Source: Novosphingobium resinovorum
GTDB lineage: Bacteria > Pseudomonadota > Alphaproteobacteria > Sphingomonadales > Sphingomonadaceae
Length of the DNA: 32,204 bases
NCBI RefSeq assembly: GCF_027922145.1
Contig: NZ_BSFC01000001.1
Location: 1-32,204 of the forward strand
Direction: 5' to 3'
Shown here: positions 1 through 8,669 of the stretch, piece after piece
Numbering within the stretch: the stretch's first letter is position 1
Layout: each line of letters starts with the position of its first letter
The notes under the pieces: model-generated
Database searches by the model: none
What the model saw: only the letters and a program-made list of their open reading frames with translations
What the model was told of the DNA's origin: nothing
Made by a program: the position numbers and the translations under genes

Positions 1-45
1 AAAATGCAGCCCAGTGGCCACACCCGATTTTACACCACATTGACG
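1..45 (-). mobile_element. Putative IS21-type insertion sequence terminus (element extends leftwards out of window)
   Basis: Read on the minus strand from about base 44, the sequence starts GTCAA, then has a G/T-rich stretch leading into AAAATCGG, followed by GTGGCCAC. The same order (GTCAA, G-rich stretch, AAAAGTCGG, CCAC) occurs at the other edge of the window in the opposite orientation. IS21-family elements have TG-starting termini with repeated internal motifs of this kind. The family assignment comes from remembered terminal patterns and from the similarity of the two edges. No transposase is inside the window. Confidence 0.4.
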
Positions 46-935
46 GACGCGACCCATTCATCATAGTCGAACCGAACGACAGGCATGCACTCAAGCTTGC
101 CGTTCGACTTGGTTGCGGTATTCGATCGGCAAGCAGGATAATCAAGCGCGCAACTGTTATGTAAGGATATCCTCCGGGGCGACAGGTTCAACGCTCTTTC
201 TCGATCAACGCCGATCATGCAGACGGCACTGCAGCGGTGGCCGAGCATTTCTAGGAGAGTGGTCACCGCTGGTTCGGATTGATTGCAGACGATTCAAGTG
301 TAGCATCCGGCAGAATACGGCGGGAAGCTTTTTAACAGTGCTTTGACGAGCAGGCGCGTACGTCTGGAAGAGATAGAGATCGTCGAGTTTGACGGTCTCG
401 TTGATCAGTGGGGCGGGACGGATTGACCGTTGATGAATTTGGAGCGCCTCGGCGGCCGCCGCCACTTGGCATCGAGACGCCCCCAACGGCAATCTTCAAT
501 TAAAATGACGAACTGGCCGCAGGTATGGTCGCCCACGCACTGGGTATCTCCGTTCCGTGAGAGCTTTGGGTTGCGCGATGCGATGACAGCGATGCAGCTC
601 GGCTTTACTCGCCGGTTCTTACGACTGTCCGGCAACCGATTGCGAAGATAGCGACCATGGCCGTTGCGGCCTTCGCGTGTGAACCGCAGGGGCCTTATCA
701 GGCGATCAGTTGTCCGGTGTCGCTCGTCGTCAGACAAAGCATGGGAAGGGCGCCCGTATTCGGCTATTTTAGCGCCAGGCGGAGGGCGCCGGCCGAAACC
801 CTCTTTTCTCGAGGCAAGGATTTCTTTCGCGCGGTATGAACTTATAGAGTGGCTGTCCGCGATGATCCTAGGCAAAGTTCGTCCCTTTGCACCGACGGTC
901 ACGCGGCCGAGGTGATCACCTCTTCAGGAACCTAT
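45..935. other. About 890 bases without a convincing gene
   Basis: Short open frames exist on both strands, but none has a good ribosome binding site, a recognisable domain or sustained coding character. The composition looks less GC-rich than the genes to the right. A minus-strand frame ending near 30 and a plus-strand frame ending near 426 could be tails of decayed genes, but I recognise neither. The sulfatase promoter should lie in the right part. I see no clear -35/-10 pair there. Confidence 0.5.
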
Positions 936-2675
<1,740 letters not shown>

Positions 2676-2677
2676 GC

Positions 2678-3913
2678 GTGGGCGCGTTGCTTTCCCCCCG
2701 CCGCCGCTGGCTGATCTTCGCGCTGGCGCTGACGGCGGGGGTGCTGAACCTCGTGGACCGGCAGATCATATCGGTGCTCAAGCCGACGATCGCGGCCGAC
2801 CTCGGCTGGAGCGACGACGACTACGGCACGTTGGCGGCCTGGTTCCAGGCGGGCGCGGCGGTGGGCTTCCTGGCGGCGGGCTGGCTGGTCGACCGGCTTG
2901 GCGCCAAGTGGGCCAACGTCGCGGGCGTGACGGCGTGGTCGGTCATGGCGATGACGCATGGCTGGGCGCAGAGCTTCAGCCAGTTCGTGTTCTGCCGCAT
3001 CGGCCTTGGCGCGACGGAATCGATGGGTACTCCCTCGGGCGTCAAGACGATTGCCGCGCTGTTTCCGCCCGAGTCCCGGTCGCTGGGCTTCGGCCTTTCC
3101 AATGCGATGAACAGCCTTGGCGCCATCCTTGCGCCGCTGGCGATCCCGCTCGTCGCGCTGGTCTGGGGTTGGCGAGGCGCTTTCGTGGCGGCCGGAGCGG
3201 TCGGGCTGGTCTGGGTGCTCGCCTGGCTGCTGGCGTCGCGCGGGGTCGATTTCGGCGACCGTGCGCCCGCCTCTTCGGGCGACGTGCGCTCGGGCGACCG
3301 GCTGTTCCTGCTGGAGCGACGCACCTGGACGGTCGCCGTCGGCAAAGTGCTGTCCGATGCGACATGGTGGCTGATGCTGTTCTGGATGCCGGACTATTTC
3401 CACCGGCAGTTCGGTCTTTCCGGCACCGATCTGGGACCGCCGCTGGCGCTGGCCTATTGCGGCTCGGCGGCGGGCTCGCTGCTTGCGGGCTATGGCGCCA
3501 ACGCGATGCTGGCGCGCGGTATCGGCGCCAACCGGACGCGCAAGACGCTCATGCTGGTTTCCGCGCTTTGCGTGGTGCCGGTGCCGCTGGCGCTGCATGT
3601 CGATGCCTACTGGGCGGCAGTGGCGCTGCTGGCTCTGGCGCTGGCGGGCCATCAAGGGTTCTCGACCAACCTGTTCGGGCTTATCGCCGACGTCACTCCG
3701 CGCGCCAAGGTGGGGCGGGTGACCGGCTTCGGCGCCTTCTGCGGCAACATGGGCGGAGCGGCGATCAGCAAAGTGTCCGGCCTCGTGCTGGCGGCCGGGC
3801 TCGGCTACGGGCCGTTGTTCGGTTTCGCGGCGTGTTCCTACCTGCTGGCGCTCGGCTGGATACAGCTGACCATGCCTGTGATCGTGGCTATCGATGGGCC
3901 TCGGGCGGCCTGA
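2678..3913 (+). CDS. MFS transporter, anion:cation symporter (hexuronate/ExuT-like) type
   Basis: Inner-membrane secondary transporter of 411 residues with about twelve hydrophobic segments. The N-terminus has NLVDRQIISVLKP (24-36) followed by a GWSDDDYG stretch, which is characteristic of the ACS family (hexuronate, glucarate and related organic anions). The loop after the second helix has the MFS motif A form GWLVDRLGAK (68-77). The likely start is a GTG two bases after the sulfatase stop. The frame is open far upstream, but that part overlaps the sulfatase and is not transporter-like. Tight coupling with the sulfatase suggests it imports the desulfated acid or the sulfated compound. The substrate is inferred only from family and neighbours. 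Confidence 0.9.
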   Translation: MGALLSPRRRWLIFALALTAGVLNLVDRQIISVLKPTIAADLGWSDDDYGTLAAWFQAGAAVGFLAAGWLVDRLGAKWANVAGVTAWSVMAMTHGWAQSFSQFVFCRIGLGATESMGTPSGVKTIAALFPPESRSLGFGLSNAMNSLGAILAPLAIPLVALVWGWRGAFVAAGAVGLVWVLAWLLASRGVDFGDRAPASSGDVRSGDRLFLLERRTWTVAVGKVLSDATWWLMLFWMPDYFHRQFGLSGTDLGPPLALAYCGSAAGSLLAGYGANAMLARGIGANRTRKTLMLVSALCVVPVPLALHVDAYWAAVALLALALAGHQGFSTNLFGLIADVTPRAKVGRVTGFGAFCGNMGGAAISKVSGLVLAAGLGYGPLFGFAACSYLLALGWIQLTMPVIVAIDGPRAA

Positions 3914-3998
3914 CGATCCAACCGACGGGCAGCGGTGAGGGCGTTCGGTCGGCGGCTTAGGGGAAGTTTCATAGGGCACTAAAGGAAAACTATCTTTC

Positions 3999-4023
3999 TC
4001 AACTTAATTGGTTGACTATCAAC
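3999..4023. promoter_or_regulatory. Triple alternating TCAAC/GTTGA half-sites ahead of the first receptor gene
   Basis: TCAAC (3999-4003), GTTGA (4011-4015) and TCAAC (4019-4023) alternate in orientation within an AT-richer patch. The right pair forms a 5-bp dyad with a 3-base centre, the left pair a 5-bp dyad with a 7-base centre. The site lies 24-48 bases before the receptor start, where an operator or a leader hairpin could act. No regulator is identified. Confidence 0.3.
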
Positions 4024-4046
4024 GCTCCCATTCCAGGGAGTTTCCG

Positions 4047-6329
4047 ATGACCGATATCTCGTACCGCTTCGTCCGTTATGCATTGCTGGCGTCTGCGGCC
4101 GTTTTTCCGATGGTTGCGCAGGCCGAGGAAGCCGCTGAGCCCGCTTCCGGCGAGATCGTCGTGACCGCCCGCTACCGTGACGAATCCATCCAGCAGGTGC
4201 CGATCGCGATCACCGCCGTCAGCGGCCAGTCGCTGAACGATCGCGGCATCCACAACCTGCAGGACCTCTCGGCCACCGTCCCCTCGGTCGACTTCCGCAC
4301 CAGCGCTTCCAACAAGGACCGCTCGGTCTTCGTGCGCGGCGTCGGCACGATCAGCACTTCACCGGGCGTGGAATCGTCAGTCTCCACGGTGGTCGATGGC
4401 GTCGTCCTTTCGCGTCCGGGACAGGCCACGCTGGATGTGGGCGAAGTGTCGCGGATCGAGGTGCTGCGCGGCCCGCAAGGCACGCTGTTCGGCAAGAACT
4501 CCTCGGCGGGCGTCATCAGCGTCGTCACCGCCGCGCCCTCGGACACCTTCCATGCCTATACGGAAGGCACCGCCACCACGGATGAGGAATACCGCCTCAA
4601 AGCCGGCGTAACCGGCGCCATCGCCTCCAACGTGACCGCCCGCATCGACGGTCTCTACGCCAATTACGCCGGTAACGTGCGCAACCTCAACACCGGCAGC
4701 AAGGTCAACGGCTACGAGCGCTACGGCGCGCGCGGCAAGATCGAGGCACGTCCGACCGAGACGCTCAAGATCACCCTCGCGGGCGATTACCTCCACTCCT
4801 ACGACGATGCCACCAGCGTCTACACGAGTACTTCGCAGACCGCGTACCCCACCGGCACCGTCACCACCTCGGCTCCGCTCGGCACGTTCCTGTCGGGCGT
4901 GGGCATCACGCCGAGCGCGTCCAACCGACAGGCCAGCACCAGCTTCGACACGCACGTCACCGACAAGAACTACGGCGGCTCGCTGACCGGCGAACTGGAA
5001 CTGGGCGACTACACCGTCACCTCGATCACCGCCTATCGCGAATGGAAGAACCACCAGTTCCAGGACAACGACGGCCTCTCGGCGCTGACCGCGACGTTCC
5101 CGCAGATCCATGACGAGGGCAAGCTGGCCTCCAGCCAGCTCTCGCAGGAACTGCGCCTGACCTCGCCCAAGGGCAACTTCATCGATTACGTCGTGGGCGC
5201 CTACTACATGCGCGCCAAGACCGACGAGACCTACGAACGTACCGTCACCCGCCTGATCTCCGGCAGTGCGGTTCCTGTCACGGGCGTCGCCGACTACGGC
5301 ATCCTGAGCAAGAACTACGCGGTGTTCGGCGAGGCGAACTTCAACTTCACGTCGTGGCTGCGGGCCTTCGCGGGTTACCGCTCGATCTGGGACGACCTGA
5401 GCTTCTACCACGAGCGTACTTCGACCAACGATCCGACCAATTCCGGGGCGTCGTCGCTCGATATCACCTCGATCCGGGCCTACCATCAGGCGCAGGGTTC
5501 GACCTCGCAGCGCGGCGACGCCTACCGCGGCGGTATCCAGGCGGATGTGACGCCCACCACCCACGCCTATTTCACTTACGCGCGCGGGTACAAGGGGCCG
5601 GCCTACAACGTCTATTTCAACATGCGCTCGCTCAACGCGACGACCCCGCTGGACGAGATCGTGCTGAAGCCGGAAACCTCGGATTCGTTCGAGGCCGGCA
5701 TCAAGGGCACCGCGCTTGACCGCAAGATCACGTATGCGCTGGCGGTCTACCAGACCAAGTTCCACAACTACCAGGCCAACTACAATGACGTCGTCGGCGG
5801 CGCGCAGGTCACCCGCCTGATCAACGCGGGCACCGTGGAGAGCAAGGGCGTGGAACTGGAGTTCGGCCTGCACCCGATCCCGGGCCTCTCGCTCGATACC
5901 TCGCTGGCCTATACCGATGCCAAGGTGGTGCACTTCAATTGCCCGGTCGGCGCGCCCACCAGCTGCGACATCGACGGTGAGCCACTGCCCTTCGCACCGA
6001 AGTGGAAGCTCTACAGCAACGCCTCGTACCGCTTCGCGCTGACGGATTCGCTGAACCTGGAAATCCAGAGCGACGTCTCGCTCAAGAGCAGGACGCAGTA
6101 CTCGCTGACCCAGACCCCGAGCACGGTTCAGCCGGACTACGTGATCTGGAACGCCAGCGTGGCCCTGCTCGGCGCGGACGAGAGCTGGCAGGTGCGCGGC
6201 TTCGTGAAGAACATCACGAACCAGAACTATGCGACCCTGCTCGCCAACGGCGCGCTCGCGGGCACCGTCCGGTTCGTCCCGCGCGACGACAAGCGCTATG
6301 GCGGAATCATGCTGCGCAAGGACTTCTGA
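4047..6329 (+). CDS. TonB-dependent outer-membrane receptor (first copy)
   Basis: Energised outer-membrane transporter of 760 residues. A signal peptide of about 26 residues ends at VAQA. It is followed by a TonB-box-like GEIVVTARYR (35-44), a plug domain (about 45-165) with SRIEVLRGPQGTLFGKNSSA (136-155), and a long beta-barrel ending in the aromatic MLRKDF. The ATG at 4047 was chosen because AGGGAG lies six bases upstream; an upstream TTG at 4008 has no such site. It follows the sulfatase-MFS pair after 133 bases and precedes a lipoprotein gene, so a role in importing a sulfated or sulfonated compound is likely. A siderophore-like ligand cannot be excluded from sequence alone. Confidence 0.95.
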   Translation: MTDISYRFVRYALLASAAVFPMVAQAEEAAEPASGEIVVTARYRDESIQQVPIAITAVSGQSLNDRGIHNLQDLSATVPSVDFRTSASNKDRSVFVRGVGTISTSPGVESSVSTVVDGVVLSRPGQATLDVGEVSRIEVLRGPQGTLFGKNSSAGVISVVTAAPSDTFHAYTEGTATTDEEYRLKAGVTGAIASNVTARIDGLYANYAGNVRNLNTGSKVNGYERYGARGKIEARPTETLKITLAGDYLHSYDDATSVYTSTSQTAYPTGTVTTSAPLGTFLSGVGITPSASNRQASTSFDTHVTDKNYGGSLTGELELGDYTVTSITAYREWKNHQFQDNDGLSALTATFPQIHDEGKLASSQLSQELRLTSPKGNFIDYVVGAYYMRAKTDETYERTVTRLISGSAVPVTGVADYGILSKNYAVFGEANFNFTSWLRAFAGYRSIWDDLSFYHERTSTNDPTNSGASSLDITSIRAYHQAQGSTSQRGDAYRGGIQADVTPTTHAYFTYARGYKGPAYNVYFNMRSLNATTPLDEIVLKPETSDSFEAGIKGTALDRKITYALAVYQTKFHNYQANYNDVVGGAQVTRLINAGTVESKGVELEFGLHPIPGLSLDTSLAYTDAKVVHFNCPVGAPTSCDIDGEPLPFAPKWKLYSNASYRFALTDSLNLEIQSDVSLKSRTQYSLTQTPSTVQPDYVIWNASVALLGADESWQVRGFVKNITNQNYATLLANGALAGTVRFVPRDDKRYGGIMLRKDF

Positions 6330-6480
6330 TCAGATGGGGGGCAGGACAGGGGCAAGCGTCTCTACCGCGTGAAGCGATTGGCGATGCTCAACAAGCCTCG
6401 GACAGAACTCGTTTGTCGTCGCATGGCCGGCCGTTCATGAATCGGTTCATAGCCAGGTGGCGAGGACATCTTTTCCGGCG

Positions 6481-7476
6481 ATGCTCACGAACGACTTTAA
6501 ACTGGATCGTCGCGCCGTGCTTTGGGGAAGCGCGGGCGCTTTCACCGCTGGTCTGACGGGATGCTCGGGCGGCGTACGGAATGCCGGCGGACTGCGGGTA
6601 TCGATAACTGGAAAAGGTGAGGCTGATACGCGCCTGCTGTTTCGACACGCCGGCCTGAGGCCTGACTTTCCGGTCTCGTATTCGGAATTTCAGTCGGGTC
6701 ATCTTGTGGTCGAAGCGTTCAATTCCGGATCGCTCGATTTCGGCGGGATGAGCGAGATACCCCCAGTCTTCGCGGCGGCATCGACGATGCAGAGCTTTCG
6801 CCAAGTCGCCGTGAATCATGGGGATGTGAACAACCAGGCAGTGCTCGTTCCTGCAGGCTCGCAAATCCGCGATCTCGCTGGTTTAAAAGGCAAGCAGGTG
6901 GGCTATGTTCGCGCGACGACTTCGCAATATTTCCTGATCCGCATGCTGGGTGCTGTGGGGCTGAAGTGGAGCGATATCGAGCCGGTCGCGATGAGCGTAT
7001 CTGACGGGGCGGCTGCCTTCTCACGCGGGTCGCTGGATGCCTGGGCGATCTACGGGTTTCCGATCCAGCGCGCTCTCGCCACCGAAGGGGCGCGCGTTCT
7101 CAGGACGGCTTTGGGCTTTCTCTCAGGAAACTACGTGGTCTGCGCAAGCGAACAGGCCTTGGCTGACGCCGAAAAGTCCAGGCAGATCGAGGTTTACCTG
7201 CAACTGCTGCGCAAAGGGTACGACTGGGCCGCACAGAACCGGGACCGCTGGACAGCGATCATCGCCAACGAGATCGGGGTTCCCGCCGAGTACGTGCGCG
7301 ACCAGTTCCAGCACCAGAGTGCGACGTATGAATTGCGACCGGTCACCGCGGCGGCCGTCCGTTCGCAGCAGGAAGTTGCCGATGTGTTCACGGACACCGG
7401 GTTAATCCCCCGGCATGTCGACGTTCGCCCACTCTGGACGGATCGTTTTAACAGCATCATCGCGCAGGAGGCCTGA
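6481..7476 (+). CDS. SsuA/NMT1-like substrate-binding lipoprotein (first copy)
   Basis: Solute-binding protein of the sulfonate/nitrate/thiamine-precursor class, 331 residues. The N-terminus has a twin arginine (RR at 10-11) and a lipobox LTGC with Cys28, so it is probably exported by Tat and lipid-anchored. The body has the typical order: SYSEFQSGHLVVEAF, a GGMSEIPP strand, DLAGLKGKQVGYV, then DGAAAFSRGSLDAWAIYG. The start at 6481 is preferred because it leaves a compact signal sequence; a GTG at 6457 is possible and neither has a strong ribosome site. No ABC permease or ATPase lies nearby. It sits between a receptor and an aldolase, suggesting periplasmic capture of the receptor's ligand. 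Confidence 0.88.
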   Translation: MLTNDFKLDRRAVLWGSAGAFTAGLTGCSGGVRNAGGLRVSITGKGEADTRLLFRHAGLRPDFPVSYSEFQSGHLVVEAFNSGSLDFGGMSEIPPVFAAASTMQSFRQVAVNHGDVNNQAVLVPAGSQIRDLAGLKGKQVGYVRATTSQYFLIRMLGAVGLKWSDIEPVAMSVSDGAAAFSRGSLDAWAIYGFPIQRALATEGARVLRTALGFLSGNYVVCASEQALADAEKSRQIEVYLQLLRKGYDWAAQNRDRWTAIIANEIGVPAEYVRDQFQHQSATYELRPVTAAAVRSQQEVADVFTDTGLIPRHVDVRPLWTDRFNSIIAQEA

Positions 7477-7611
7477 ATGAGCAGCCGACTTACCCTTGCT
7501 CCCGGGAAGCCTGCAGTTGTCCGTCTCTTCTCCAGCGATGAGGGCCTGCCCCCGAAACCTGGAAGTGATTGCAAATATTTGCGCCCATCCCGGCGCAGTA
7601 CGGAGGATTAG
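7477..7611 (+). CDS. Small ORF of 44 codons with a textbook ribosome binding site
   Basis: The ATG follows the lipoprotein stop codon directly and is in the same frame. AGGAGG at 7466-7471 lies five bases upstream, the best ribosome site in this block. The frame ends with TAG at 7609-7611, inside the ribosome site region of the aldolase gene, so it fills the intergenic gap exactly. The product (MSSRLTLAPGKPAVVR at the start, SRRSTED at the end) is basic, proline-containing, has one Cys and no signal or membrane segment. I recognise no family. It may be a real small protein, a leader for coupling, or the stub of a deleted gene. Confidence 0.4.
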   Translation: MSSRLTLAPGKPAVVRLFSSDEGLPPKPGSDCKYLRPSRRSTED

Positions 7612-7615
7612 CATC

Positions 7616-8431
7616 ATGGCCACCGCCTTTGCAGAAGACCGGATCGGCCGGTCGGAAATCGCCCCCAGAGGCATTCCTGACGCCGAATGGAAAGTGCGCG
7701 TCGATCTTGCCGCATTCTATCGGATCGCCGCGCTCTATCGGTTCGACGACTTTCTCTACACGCACATTTCGGCACGTGTGCCGGGGCCTGACCATCACTT
7801 CCTGATCAATCCGTTCGGCTTGACGTTCGACGAGATCACGGCGTCTAGCCTGGTCAAGGTGGACATCGACGGCAACATCATCGGCGATAGCGAATACGGC
7901 ATCAACTATGCCGGTTACGTGATCCATTCGGCCATTCATGGCGCGCGCGACGATGCGCACTACATCGCGCATTTCCATACGCGTGACGGGATGGGAGCTT
8001 CGGCTCATGCTGAAGGACTGCTCCCTCTGAGCCAGCGTGCCCTGATGATCATCCCGGGGCTGTCTTACCACGACTATGAAGGCGTGGCGCTCAATCTCGA
8101 TGAGCGGGAACGGTTGGTGCACGATCTGGGCGATACCAGCCAGATGCTGCTGCGCAACCATGGGACGCTGGCGCTCGGCAGCACTCCCGGGGAAACGTGG
8201 AGCCGGATCTATCAACTGGAGGCCGCCTGTTCGGCTCAGGTCGCGGCGCTGGCTGGGGGGCGGGACCACGCTCTGATCGCTCCCGAAGCGGCGCAGGAAG
8301 AAGCGCGTCGCCAGCTTGCCGCACGCCCGATCTCAGCGGCGGCGAAGGAAGGCGTCAAGCCGCATGACCAGCTTGCGTGGGAAGCGGTACTGCGCCGCGT
8401 AACGCGAGAGCTTCCTGGTTTCGACGCCTGA
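7616..8431 (+). CDS. Class II aldolase/adducin family protein
   Basis: Cytoplasmic protein of 271 residues with the class II aldolase fold. Zinc-ligand-like residues are visible: H119 and H121 in AHFHTRDG, and H182 in LLRNHG. The segment before them reads INYAGYVIHSAIH (96-108), which is the adducin-like form. The position that carries a catalytic Glu in fuculose- or ribulose-phosphate aldolases seems occupied by a non-acidic residue, so true aldolase chemistry is uncertain. The ATG at 7616 has CGGAGGA nine bases upstream, which rules out longer upstream starts. Located between a binding lipoprotein and a receptor, it may act on the imported compound or its product. Confidence 0.9.
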   Translation: MATAFAEDRIGRSEIAPRGIPDAEWKVRVDLAAFYRIAALYRFDDFLYTHISARVPGPDHHFLINPFGLTFDEITASSLVKVDIDGNIIGDSEYGINYAGYVIHSAIHGARDDAHYIAHFHTRDGMGASAHAEGLLPLSQRALMIIPGLSYHDYEGVALNLDERERLVHDLGDTSQMLLRNHGTLALGSTPGETWSRIYQLEAACSAQVAALAGGRDHALIAPEAAQEEARRQLAARPISAAAKEGVKPHDQLAWEAVLRRVTRELPGFDA

Positions 8432-8494
8432 TTTAAAGTAAAGATCTTGCATGTTGTCCGCTGCGTTACGATAATCCGGTGGAAAGCGATCATT

Positions 8495-8522
8495 TTTACA
8501 ATTGTTATTATGTTAATATAAA
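8495..8522 (+). promoter_or_regulatory. Sigma70-like promoter candidate for the second receptor-lipoprotein pair
   Basis: TTTACA (8495-8500), a 16-base spacer and TATAAA (8517-8522) lie in a strikingly AT-rich stretch between the aldolase and the second receptor. It would give a leader of about 140 bases containing the dyads GATGA-GTT-TCATC (8561-8573) and the one at 8643-8659. Prediction by eye only. Confidence 0.35.
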
Positions 8523-8642
8523 ATATTTTCACGGGAAAAGCTGAAATTTATATCCATAAAGATGAGTTTCATCGTCGATATCATTAAATACAATCTTCGA
8601 TAAAGATCATTGGTCGGCGCAATTTATGAGACGTAAGCCGAA

Positions 8643-8659
8643 CCCGATTTTAAATCGGG
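8643..8659. promoter_or_regulatory. Perfect 8-bp inverted repeat abutting the ribosome site of the second receptor
   Basis: CCCGATTT (8643-8650), one central T, then AAATCGGG (8652-8659). The right arm merges with the GGGGGG run (8657-8662) that serves as the Shine-Dalgarno sequence for the GTG at 8670. As DNA this is a dimeric-regulator operator candidate. As RNA the arms could sequester part of the ribosome site, although a one-base loop is too tight and the innermost pairs would stay open. Confidence 0.4.
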
Positions 8660-8669
8660 GGGTGCATCA

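Noticed and set aside
405..902. Minus-strand 165-codon frame in the left gene-poor region
   Set aside because: No domain, no ribosome site, Arg-rich; competing frames of similar length exist on the other strand.
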